7,169 nt of DNA, from NCBI GenBank assembly GCA_013203525.1, contig JABMQB010000374.1, forward strand, positions 1 through 7,169, written 5' to 3'. Each line of letters begins with the position of its first letter. The stretch's first letter is position 1. The position numbers were made by a program, and so were the translations under genes. Origin of the DNA: Mariniphaga sp. Lineage in GTDB: Bacteria; Bacteroidota; Bacteroidia; Bacteroidales; Prolixibacteraceae. The notes under the pieces are model-generated. The model worked only from the letters and a program-made list of their open reading frames with translations. It did not search any database and was not told where the DNA came from. Shown piece by piece: positions 1-6,913 of the stretch.

Positions 1-65
1 AATAAAATAACTATAATAAATAAACACTTCATTTTTATAAAAATTTGGGTTTCAATAAAAAGAAA

Positions 66-1343
66 TTAATTTTTCACTGATTCAATCATTTTTTGAAGAT
101 TATCAGTTATTAATAATTCAGTTCCCGGCATAGTCTGGGTAACCATTACTTCATAGCCACCTAATGGATAAGCTTCATCGGTACAAAGATATCCACTGTT
201 TCCGTTACAATGAGTTACTACAATTGTATTTTCAAAAGGAGAATCAACCTTTATTTTCAAACCAATTTCATTCATTACTTCACCTGAAATACCTGCAAAT
301 ACCAAATCTCCGATCTTTATTACCGATAAATTAATATTCCTATCAGTACCAGGTTCTAGTTTTTGGTTTGGTTGCCTGCTTGCAAGCCTTTTTTTCCCTT
401 CCGCAGTAATTACTTTATTTATGGTATTAATACCTCCCGAAGTTGCAGTTTTAATCTTTTCTGTTATTATTACAGCTTCTTCGCCCAGTAACATTCCTAT
501 TGCTTCAATGTCGTCAAACTTATCATTAGGCCCGTAAATCGGATTTATATCGCCTGAAGCACCTGCTGTAACCTGAACAATAACATTATCACCTAATTCT
601 TTTTCTATATATCTTGCAGTAGAACCAGGCCAGTCGCCGGTTATGTAGTAATTCTCCTGCCCACCAACAGTCCCATGGCACGGCCAATTAACCAACACCG
701 CAATTGGATTATTTTCAAGGTCATCAATCCTTACAACTGAAACTTCATGATCACAGATTCCATCCGGATTTCTACCTAGCCAGATACTGCCATCAGCAAA
801 TCTAGCTCTCCGATTAATATTCATATTACAAATACCTTTACCTGTTCCAATTTTCACAGGTTGAATTTTTCCAGAAGCTTCAATTACAACATTAACTATT
901 TTATCCTGTAATTCATTAACATATTTTTCGATTGCAGGTGAAACATTAGTTTCATAGGATTTACTAACCGGTCCACCATGCGTATGAACTGCACTTAATA
1001 AAATTGCTTCCTTTTTTATCCCGGTCTTATTATTTATTCTGGAAACCGTTTCTTCATAAAATGAATTGGAGAAACCAATCACATCAACTGATATCAAAAC
1101 TGCTTTATTTATTCCATCTGAAAATACTGAAGCCGAGGCAAACAAATCATCATGAACTCCTTTAAAAGGTTCTGTTCTGCTTTCGTAACCGCTCATTTGT
1201 ATAGGTACTTCCGGTGTAATACATACCTTCGCAACACCAACTTTTATTGAATCATTTTTTTCAGATACCGGATTGGCGTTTGAAGAAAATAATAAAACCA
1301 GAAAACAATTTAAAATACACAAATTGGATAATATCGGTTTCAT
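66..1343 (-). CDS. Secreted neutral/alkaline ceramidase-fold hydrolase (N-terminal domain family)
   Basis: This 425-residue protein begins with a Sec-type signal peptide (hydrophobic core about residues 8-20, likely cleavage after SNA at 23), so it should act in the periplasm or outside the cell. The rest resembles the N-terminal catalytic domain of neutral ceramidases, which are zinc amidohydrolases that cleave the N-acyl bond of ceramide. Visible landmarks are ITPE at 42-45, VHTHGGP at 119-125 and PCHGT at 221-225 (probable zinc histidines H120/H122 and H223), GDWPG at 236-240, ASGDINP at 262-268, SGE at 353-355 and a Tyr-rich stretch at 385-397 (probable further zinc ligands Glu355 and Tyr392 or Tyr397). 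It is much shorter than classical ceramidases of roughly 650-750 residues and lacks their C-terminal domain. The position of the catalytic serine appears to be Gly261. The fold is fairly certain, but the substrate is not: another amide or ester is as plausible as ceramide. It lies 122 bp downstream of the M28 peptidase gene on the same strand. Confidence 0.82.
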   Translation of the reverse strand: MKPILSNLCILNCFLVLLFSSNANPVSEKNDSIKVGVAKVCITPEVPIQMSGYESRTEPFKGVHDDLFASASVFSDGINKAVLISVDVIGFSNSFYEETVSRINNKTGIKKEAILLSAVHTHGGPVSKSYETNVSPAIEKYVNELQDKIVNVVIEASGKIQPVKIGTGKGICNMNINRRARFADGSIWLGRNPDGICDHEVSVVRIDDLENNPIAVLVNWPCHGTVGGQENYYITGDWPGSTARYIEKELGDNVIVQVTAGASGDINPIYGPNDKFDDIEAIGMLLGEEAVIITEKIKTATSGGINTINKVITAEGKKRLASRQPNQKLEPGTDRNINLSVIKIGDLVFAGISGEVMNEIGLKIKVDSPFENTIVVTHCNGNSGYLCTDEAYPLGGYEVMVTQTMPGTELLITDNLQKMIESVKN

Positions 1344-1367
1344 ATGAATTAGTTTAGATAATACATC

Positions 1368-1399
1368 ACAATTTAACTGTAATAAATGAAATTGACAAA
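1368..1399 (-). promoter_or_regulatory. Weak candidate promoter for the ceramidase-like gene
   Basis: On the minus strand a TTTG (plus-strand 1396-1399) is followed after 20 bp by TAAATTGT (plus-strand 1368-1375). That spacing suits the Bacteroidota primary-sigma arrangement of a -33 TTTG and a -7 TAnnTTTG, but the -7 element has two mismatches. The -33 part lies inside a perfect 10-bp palindrome, CAAACGTTTG, at 1396-1405, which could be an operator half or chance. The 122 bp gap between the two minus-strand genes holds no clear terminator, so read-through from the peptidase gene is equally possible. Confidence 0.22.
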
Positions 1400-1465
1400 C
1401 GTTTGATGGATGTAAAAAATTAAGATATTAATCCTAATCAACTGATAATAATGCTTTTTATAATT

Positions 1466-2839
1466 TTATAAATCAAACGTATCAATCAAATAAATTAGTG
1501 ATGCTATAGCAGCGCTGCCCATTTGTAATTCACGGATATTCACTTGTTCAAAAGTATCAAATGCCGAATGATGAAAATCAAAATAACGTTGCATATCGGG
1601 CACGAATGAGCTTAATGGTGTTCCAAATTGCCCTAGTGGACCGATATCAACTCCTCCTCCACCTTTTGTAAACTCCTGAATTCCGTATGGTTCAAAATAT
1701 TTTTTCAGAGCCAGCATTTTTTCCAGTCTTTCTTCCGGTGCTGTAATACCAAAACCTTTGAGTAGCAATCCTCCTCTATCAGATTCCAAAGCAAAATAAT
1801 GTTTTTCATTTTTCAAATCAGCCTGTCTGGCATATTCTTTTCCACCCCGTTGAGCAATTTCTTCATCCATAAACATAACAGCACGAATAGTTCGTTTTGG
1901 TTTTATTCCCATCTTTTTAAAAAGCCTTAGGACTTCTATTGCCTGAACACAACCAGCACCATCATCGTGTGCCCCTTCGCTGTTATCCCAGGCATCGAGA
2001 TGGCCACCCACTGTAATAATTTCTTCAGGATATTTACTTCCCATTATTTCACCGATAACATTATATGAAGTAACGTCCGGAAAAGTTTCACAAGTCGTCC
2101 GGAAATAAAAATTCAAATTTGGATCTTCTTTTAGCCATAAACTGAGTAAATCAGCTCCATTTGTACTTATTGCAACAGCTGGAATTTTGGGAAAGTTATT
2201 ATCATAACGCATAACTCCGGTATGAGGATGGTCATCGAGGGCTGTTGTAAGTGAACGAACAACAACACCTACTGCTCCATATTCCGCGGCTTTTGAAGCA
2301 CCTTGGGTTCGTTGGTTTGTTGCTGCTCCATAAGCCGAAAAAGTGTTAATTAAAGTTGGATCCATGTGGCGGTTGTAAAAAACAATGTTACCCTTGATTT
2401 TCTCTTCTCCAAGTTCAGCAAATTGTTCAAAATTATGTACTTCAATTACTTTTGCAGTTAGACCGGGCTCTCCGGTTCCGATTGAAATTCCCAACGCAGT
2501 AATGGGTACTTCCTTATTCCCGAATTTGTCAGATAATATTTTAGCTTGTTCCTTTTCTCCCCTCACCCACCTGGGAACCTGAACTGGTTGAAGAAAAACT
2601 GAATCCAAATTCATGCGATTCATTACTTGAAATGTAAACTCAACTGCTGTCGCTGCTTCCGGTGTTCCGGCAATTCTACCCTTGGTGTTTTTACACAAAT
2701 ATCTCAAATTTTCATATGCAGTCCTATCTGTTAAAGCTTTATTAAAAAACATTTTAATTTGAACTTCTTCTTTAACCTGGCCTTTTAGAAAAACGGGGAG
2801 TCCTATCAAACAAATAATTATAGAAACAATCCTGAACAT
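1466..2839 (-). CDS. Secreted M28 family metallopeptidase, carboxypeptidase Q-like
   Basis: This 457-residue protein has an N-terminal signal peptide (hydrophobic residues about 4-18, cleavage near 20) and the layout of carboxypeptidase Q (plasma glutamate carboxypeptidase), an exported di-zinc exopeptidase that trims small peptides. The metal and catalytic residues are all recognisable: H280 and D282 in GGHLDAW, the bridging D292 in AHDDGAG, E326/E327 in MDEE, D354 in ESDRGG, and the terminal histidine pair H423/H424 before SAFDT. The segment between about residues 115 and 245 is probably the inserted PA-like (protease-associated) domain seen in this subfamily. The length is close to the 472 residues of human CPQ, so the protein looks intact. 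The ATG at 2839 is directly followed by the signal peptide, which supports this start. It is the upstream member of a minus-strand pair and diverges from the kef genes. Its exact substrate cannot be read from the sequence. Confidence 0.9.
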   Translation of the reverse strand: MFRIVSIIICLIGLPVFLKGQVKEEVQIKMFFNKALTDRTAYENLRYLCKNTKGRIAGTPEAATAVEFTFQVMNRMNLDSVFLQPVQVPRWVRGEKEQAKILSDKFGNKEVPITALGISIGTGEPGLTAKVIEVHNFEQFAELGEEKIKGNIVFYNRHMDPTLINTFSAYGAATNQRTQGASKAAEYGAVGVVVRSLTTALDDHPHTGVMRYDNNFPKIPAVAISTNGADLLSLWLKEDPNLNFYFRTTCETFPDVTSYNVIGEIMGSKYPEEIITVGGHLDAWDNSEGAHDDGAGCVQAIEVLRLFKKMGIKPKRTIRAVMFMDEEIAQRGGKEYARQADLKNEKHYFALESDRGGLLLKGFGITAPEERLEKMLALKKYFEPYGIQEFTKGGGGVDIGPLGQFGTPLSSFVPDMQRYFDFHHSAFDTFEQVNIRELQMGSAAIASLIYLIDTFDL

Positions 2840-2994
2840 AAAATATATTTATAAATTCGATTTGAATTTAATTAATCTATTCCGTAAATTGCTAATACTT
2901 TAATATTACAACGAAAAATTAACTATTTGTCAAAATATTCTGAACTGATCAGCTTTTTGTTGGTTAATTTTATAATGAAAAACTTTTCAACGAA
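2840..2994. promoter_or_regulatory. Divergent intergenic region between peptidase and kef genes
   Basis: These 155 AT-rich bases separate two divergent start codons and must hold the promoters for both directions. For the rightward kef unit the best -7 match is TAATTTTA at 2965-2972 (seven of eight positions of TAnnTTTG), but no well-placed -33 TTTG accompanies it. A perfect 8-bp palindrome, CTGATCAG, at 2945-2952 lies just upstream of that element and could be a regulator site or chance. Nothing convincing was found for the leftward promoter. No RNA gene or small reading frame with good signals is seen. Confidence 0.35.
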
Positions 2995-3582
2995 ATGAAA
3001 AAAATATTGGTTCTTTTTGCGCATCCTGCCTTCCATAAATCAAGAATTAATAAAAGACTTATGGAAAGTATTCAGGCAATAGAGGGTATTACTTTTAATA
3101 ACCTATACGAAAAATACCCTGATTTTTTTATTGATGTTAAAAGAGAACAAAAACTTCTTCTTCAGCACGATATAATTGTCTGGCATCATCCCTTTTATTG
3201 GTACAGTTGCCCGGCTTTGTTGAAAGAATGGATCGACTTGGTATTGGAACATAATTTTGCCTATGGCATCAAAGGCAAGGCATTGAAGGGTAAAATTGCA
3301 ATTTCAGTAATATCTACCGGTGGACGAAAAGAAGTTTATTCCGAAAAAGGAGATAACCATTTTACCATTAACCAGTTTCTTGCGCCGTTCTATCAAACAG
3401 CTACATTGTGCCGCATGAAATACCTCCCTCCGTTTGTTGTGCATGGCTCACATAAAATTACCAATATTGAAATTGAAAAATATGCATCTGATTATAAAAA
3501 ACTATTAACCGGGTTAAGAGATGAAACTATAATTATAAATCAAACCGGAAATAATAATTATACAAATGATTTAATTGAGTAA
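2995..3582 (+). CDS. KefF/KefG-type flavoprotein NAD(P)H oxidoreductase (Kef ancillary subunit)
   Basis: This 195-residue soluble protein belongs to the flavodoxin-like NAD(P)H dehydrogenase (quinone) family. In E. coli, KefF and KefG are FMN-dependent quinone reductases that sit on the cytoplasmic domain of the KefC or KefB antiporter and are needed for full activity. Seen here are the first beta strand and phosphate-binding region (ILVLFAHP at 4-11, followed by the SRIN segment at 16-19), the family signature WHHPFYWYS at 63-71 with PALLKEWIDLVL at 73-84, and the STGG loop at 107-110. It is slightly longer than the E. coli proteins (about 176-184 residues), with an Asn-rich tail after about 180. 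Its stop codon is three bases before the antiporter start, so the two are almost certainly co-translated and act together. Whether it matches KefF or KefG more closely cannot be settled by eye, so no symbol is assigned. Family membership is secure; the substrate is inferred. Confidence 0.9.
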   Translation: MKKILVLFAHPAFHKSRINKRLMESIQAIEGITFNNLYEKYPDFFIDVKREQKLLLQHDIIVWHHPFYWYSCPALLKEWIDLVLEHNFAYGIKGKALKGKIAISVISTGGRKEVYSEKGDNHFTINQFLAPFYQTATLCRMKYLPPFVVHGSHKITNIEIEKYASDYKKLLTGLRDETIIINQTGNNNYTNDLIE

Positions 3583-3585
3583 GCA

Positions 3586-5484
3586 ATGCACGGACAGGAA
3601 ATATTCTTTGACGCACTTATATATCTTTTAGCAGCAGTAATAACAGTGCCGCTCTCCAAAAAACTTGGATTTGGATCTGTTCTGGGGTATTTACTTGCTG
3701 GTGTGCTGATTGGCCCCTTTCTTTTAAATCTGGTTGGACCGGAAAGTACATCGGTTATGCATTTTGCTGAATTCGGAGTTGTTCTTATGCTTTTTCTTAT
3801 CGGTCTGGAACTTGAACCTACACTATTATGGAAAATGCGTCGATCGATTTTTGGATTAGGAGGGCTCCAGGTATTGTTTACCACAATTGTAATTTCATCT
3901 GTCGCTCTGATTCTTAATTTCAATTTTAATAAAGCTGTGGCAATTGGACTGATTTTATCACTATCCTCAACGGCAATTGTTCTGCAAACTCTTACTGAAA
4001 AAGGCTTATTAAAAAACAAGGCAGGTCGATCTGCATTTTCTGTACTTCTTTTTCAGGATATTTCTGTAATTCCAATATTGGCTCTAATCCCATTATTGGC
4101 TACATTAAATCCTCAAAATATTATAATTGCCGGAACTGAAGAATTATCAACTGTTAGCTCCATGCCAGCGTGGTTACAAATTATACTGATTATTAGCGTT
4201 ATAAGCATTATCATAGTTGGTGGGAAGTTTATAGCACGTTACGTTTTCAGGTTTATTGCCGAATCAGGATTAAAAGAAGTCTTCACTGCAACTTCGTTAT
4301 TAATGGTTATCGGAATTGCTTTGGCAATGGATAAGGTTGGACTTTCTCCTGCCCTGGGAACCTTTATTGCCGGAGTAGTGTTGGCCGACAGCGAATACCG
4401 GCACGAACTGGAAATTACTATTGAACCATTTAAAGGATTATTATTGGGTTTGTTTTTTATTTCAGTTGGAGCAAGTATCAATTTTGAAATTTTATTTTCT
4501 AAACCAGTCCAGGTTATAGGCTTTGTATTTCTACTGATAACTTTAAAAATATTGGTTCTTTACCCATTGGGCAAAAGTTTTAAAATGAACAAAGGGCAGG
4601 GATTACTCTTTGCATTTTCGTTAGCACAGGCAAGTGAATTTGGTTTTATTCTGATTTCTTTTTCAAGCCAGAATGGATTATTTGACAATAAAACATCCGG
4701 TTTGCTCCTGATTATTGTTACCCTTTCAATGGTAATATCTCCTCTCCTTCTTATATTTCACGATAAGTTTATAAAATCCTTTATATCAAAACGTGAAAAC
4801 CGGCAAGAATTTGACCAGGTTGAAGATGAAGGAAATAAAATTATAATTGCTGGATTTGGACGGTTTGGACTAACAATAGGACGTATACTCATCGCTAATA
4901 ATTTTAATGTAACCCTAATCGACAGCAATCCTGCAAACATCGAAATTCTTCGCAAATATGGATTTAAACTTTATTATGGAGATGTAACCCGTCCACAGAT
5001 TTTGGAAAAAGCAGGAATTGAAAATGCCAGAATACTCATCTTAAGTATGGCCGAATATGACCAGGCACTAAAGGTGGCTGCATATGTAAAAACCAATTTC
5101 CCTGATGTTCAGATTTTTGCCCGGGCCAAGGATATTTTCCATGCATTTGAATTTTTCAAGTTGAATATTAAAACAGTTCAGCAGGAAACATTTAATTCAG
5201 CTGTTGAATTGGGTGCAAAAGCATTAACAGGCCTGGGATTTACACGTTATCAGGCTTACAGAGCAGCACGTACTTTTAAACATCACGAAGACGAAATTGT
5301 TCAGGAATTATATGAACACTGGTTAAAAGATGAAGTCCATTTTATTCAGGAAACAAGGCGTCTTTCCAAAGAAATAAAGGAAACGCTGGATGCTGAAAAA
5401 AACTATTCAATCCATGATTCTGATTGTGCCTGGGATGTTAACTCCCTTAGAGAGGAAGCAGCAAAAAACCCTAAATCAGATTAA
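3586..5484 (+). CDS. CPA2 family monovalent cation:proton antiporter, KefB/KefC-like
   Basis: This 632-residue inner-membrane protein resembles KefB/KefC, which release K+ in exchange for H+ and so acidify the cytoplasm during electrophile stress. Residues about 5-395 form the Na+/H+ exchanger domain with roughly a dozen hydrophobic helices, including the FQD motif at 156-158 with the conserved transport Asp (D158). The regulatory loop HELEITIEP is at 273-281, followed by the highly conserved PFKGLLLGLFF at 281-291. A charged linker (about 395-416) leads to a TrkA-N/RCK domain with the nucleotide-binding GFGRFG at 423-428, then ARAKD at 512-516 and QETF at 533-536. A charged helical tail follows. 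The length matches E. coli KefC (620). By an alignment made from memory, several E. coli glutathione and gating residues differ (Q533, E568, Y458, T278), so glutathione gating is doubtful. The gene starts three bases after the KefF-like gene. A general K+ or Na+/H+ antiporter is the alternative. Confidence 0.92.
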   Translation: MHGQEIFFDALIYLLAAVITVPLSKKLGFGSVLGYLLAGVLIGPFLLNLVGPESTSVMHFAEFGVVLMLFLIGLELEPTLLWKMRRSIFGLGGLQVLFTTIVISSVALILNFNFNKAVAIGLILSLSSTAIVLQTLTEKGLLKNKAGRSAFSVLLFQDISVIPILALIPLLATLNPQNIIIAGTEELSTVSSMPAWLQIILIISVISIIIVGGKFIARYVFRFIAESGLKEVFTATSLLMVIGIALAMDKVGLSPALGTFIAGVVLADSEYRHELEITIEPFKGLLLGLFFISVGASINFEILFSKPVQVIGFVFLLITLKILVLYPLGKSFKMNKGQGLLFAFSLAQASEFGFILISFSSQNGLFDNKTSGLLLIIVTLSMVISPLLLIFHDKFIKSFISKRENRQEFDQVEDEGNKIIIAGFGRFGLTIGRILIANNFNVTLIDSNPANIEILRKYGFKLYYGDVTRPQILEKAGIENARILILSMAEYDQALKVAAYVKTNFPDVQIFARAKDIFHAFEFFKLNIKTVQQETFNSAVELGAKALTGLGFTRYQAYRAARTFKHHEDEIVQELYEHWLKDEVHFIQETRRLSKEIKETLDAEKNYSIHDSDCAWDVNSLREEAAKNPKSD

Positions 5485-5574
5485 GATTTCTGACTATCGC
5501 TAAATAGACTTTTTCTAAATTAATTATAGAACAACAAAAATGAATTTTAACAGCTTATAATTTATCTAAATATG
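5485..5574 (+). other. Spacer between the kef unit and the rnf operon
   Basis: These bases are AT-rich and non-coding. The only terminator-like structure is a very weak one: CTAT at 5494-5497 can pair with ATAG at 5504-5507, followed by a short T run at 5510-5514. A four-base stem is not enough to call a terminator. The break in function and the promoter element just downstream still suggest that the transcription unit changes here. Confidence 0.4.
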
Positions 5575-5582
5575 TAGTTTTG
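5575..5582 (+). promoter_or_regulatory. Candidate Bacteroidota -7 promoter element for rseC-rnf
   Basis: TAGTTTTG matches the Bacteroidota -7 consensus TAnnTTTG at every defined position. Transcription would begin near 5589, giving a leader of about 24 nt to the ATG at 5613, with a purine-rich GGGGAAG at 5597-5603 as a possible ribosome binding site. No good -33 TTTG is found at the expected distance, which lowers confidence. The element supports a separate transcript for the Rnf operon. Confidence 0.5.
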
Positions 5583-5612
5583 TGCTTTCAAAACTTGGGG
5601 AAGTATCAGCAG

Positions 5613-6029
5613 ATGAGTGAGGTAATTCGGCACAAAGCTTTTGTAAAACAAATTGATCCTGATTTAATGATAGTTGCAATCATTAATCAGTCGGCATGCT
5701 CATCATGTCATGCAAAAGGCGCCTGCTCTGTTTCCGGCTTTCAGGAAAAAGAAATCGAAATAACAGGATTTTCAAAAAAATATTCAGAAAACGAAGAAGT
5801 CACGATCCTTTTTAAAGAATCAAATGGATTTAAAGCTCTGTTTTATGGTTATATGCTCCCATTTATAGTGCTGATATCTACTTTAATTTTATCGCTTATT
5901 TTGACAAAAAATGAAGGAATAAGTGGATTAATTTCACTTGGGATTCTAATTCCATACTATACAACATTATATTTTTTTCGGAATCATTTAAAAAAAATAT
6001 TCAAATTCGAAATTGAAGAAACTGACTAA
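5613..6029 (+). CDS. rseC: RseC/MucC family membrane protein of the Rnf operon
   Basis: This 138-residue protein is a SoxR-reducing-system RseC family member. The family pattern is clear: an N-terminal soluble part with the cysteine motif C29-x2-C32-x5-C38, then two transmembrane helices (about 73-93 and 97-117) and a charged C-terminal tail. In E. coli, RseC works with the Rnf-like Rsx complex to keep SoxR reduced. In many Bacteroidota it is the first gene of the rnf operon, as here. The three cysteines may hold a redox centre, but that is inference. I chose the ATG at 5613 over an in-frame TTG at 5580 because the protein then starts with MSEVIRH, typical of the family, and because the TTG overlaps the candidate promoter element and would lie upstream of the transcript start. 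The stop codon is three bases before rnfB. Confidence 0.9.
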   Translation: MSEVIRHKAFVKQIDPDLMIVAIINQSACSSCHAKGACSVSGFQEKEIEITGFSKKYSENEEVTILFKESNGFKALFYGYMLPFIVLISTLILSLILTKNEGISGLISLGILIPYYTTLYFFRNHLKKIFKFEIEETD

Positions 6030-6032
6030 TAT

Positions 6033-6899
6033 ATGAGTATCACAATTTTATATACAGTTATTACATTAAGTGTGATAGGAATATCAGCCGCTGTCATACT
6101 CTATTTTGTTGCCCGTAAATTTAAGGTTTATGAAGATCCACGGATTGATGAAGTTGAACAATCTTTACCAGGGGCAAATTGCGGAGGTTGTGGGTTTGCC
6201 GGATGCCGGGCTTTTGCCGAAGCTTGTGTAAAACAAAACGAATTAAGTGACTTGAACTGCCCTGTTGGAGGGAATGATACTATGGGTGATGTGGCTGGAA
6301 TCCTTGGACTTGAAGCCATAAAAACCGATCCAAGAGTGGCATATATACGCTGTAACGGAACCTGTGACCAGCGTCCAAAAACAAATAGTTTTGATGGTGC
6401 CACAACATGTGCCATAGCATCATCAGTTTACAGTGGTGAAACCGATTGCCAGTATGGTTGCCTTGGTTATGGCGATTGTTATGATGCCTGTGATTTTGAA
6501 GCTATCGATTTACGTTCCGATTTGGGTGTTCCGGAAATTATTGATGATAAGTGTGTGGCTTGTGGTGCTTGTGTTGATGCATGCCCTAAAAACCTGATCG
6601 AACTCCGAAAGAAATTCCCTAAGAATAGAAAAATTGTTGTTTCCTGCCGAAATGAAGATAAAGGAGGCATCGCTCGTAAAGCATGTAAAGTTGCATGTAT
6701 TGGGTGTAGCAAATGCGAAAAGGAATGTAAGTTCGATGCTATTACAATTGAAAACAACCTGGCTTTTATTGATTCTGATAAATGTAAACTTTGCAGGAAA
6801 TGTGTGCCAGTTTGCCCAACAAATTCAATAGTGGAATTAAACTTCCCTCCACGAAAAATAAAGACGGAAGAAACAGCAGAATGTAAAACTGAAAATTAA
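6033..6899 (+). CDS. rnfB: Rnf electron transport complex subunit B, multi-cluster ferredoxin type
   Basis: This 288-residue iron-sulfur protein is the probable electron-entry subunit of the Rnf complex, which moves electrons between ferredoxin and NAD and pumps Na+ or H+. Residues 4-26 form one transmembrane anchor. Next is the RnfB-type Fe-S domain with C50-x2-C53-x4-C58 and C76. A Cys-rich stretch (C107, C111, C126, C139, C143, C149, C153) is followed by three classical C-x2-C-x2-C-x3-C motifs: C174/177/180/184, C222/225/228/232 and C251/254/257/261. In total there are 27 cysteines, enough for about five or more [4Fe-4S] clusters. E. coli RsxB is shorter (about 192 residues) with fewer ferredoxin motifs; longer forms like this one occur in anaerobes. 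The gene follows rseC by three bases and precedes rnfC, an operon arrangement common in Bacteroidota. Assignment is secure; the exact cluster number is inferred. Confidence 0.95.
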   Translation: MSITILYTVITLSVIGISAAVILYFVARKFKVYEDPRIDEVEQSLPGANCGGCGFAGCRAFAEACVKQNELSDLNCPVGGNDTMGDVAGILGLEAIKTDPRVAYIRCNGTCDQRPKTNSFDGATTCAIASSVYSGETDCQYGCLGYGDCYDACDFEAIDLRSDLGVPEIIDDKCVACGACVDACPKNLIELRKKFPKNRKIVVSCRNEDKGGIARKACKVACIGCSKCEKECKFDAITIENNLAFIDSDKCKLCRKCVPVCPTNSIVELNFPPRKIKTEETAECKTEN

Positions 6900-6900
6900 T

Positions 6901-6908
6901 AAGGAGGT
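6901..6908 (+). promoter_or_regulatory. Strong Shine-Dalgarno sequence deciding the rnfC start
   Basis: AAGGAGGT lies just after the rnfB stop and five bases before a GTG codon at 6914. It is a near-perfect anti-16S match. It fixes GTG as the rnfC start and stands out because the other genes in this window have weak or no such sequence, as is usual in Bacteroidota. Confidence 0.85.
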
Positions 6909-6913
6909 ACATC

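Noticed and set aside
31..44. Perfect 14-bp AT-only palindrome downstream of the ceramidase-like gene, considered as a terminator
   Set aside because: It contains only A and T and leaves at most a five-pair stem around a TATA loop, too weak for an intrinsic terminator and likely by chance in such AT-rich sequence.
2385..2582. Plus-strand open frame inside the M28 peptidase gene
   Set aside because: It lies antisense within a complete, recognisable metallopeptidase and has no start signals or family features. The frame at 6634-6831 inside rnfB is rejected for the same reason.
3558..4019. Long open frame on the minus strand across the start of the antiporter gene
   Set aside because: It is antisense to the well-supported KefB/KefC-like gene and its translation resembles no known family. 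The same holds for minus-strand frames at 4239-4481, 4758-4955, 6128-6415, 6479-6757 and 6766-6975.
5494..5514. Short hairpin followed by a T run after the antiporter gene
   Set aside because: The stem is only four base pairs, mostly A-T, so it was noted in the spacer entry and not called as a terminator.
5580..5612. TTG start giving an 11-residue extension of RseC
   Set aside because: The added residues do not look like the family's N-terminus, and the TTG overlaps the candidate -7 promoter element.
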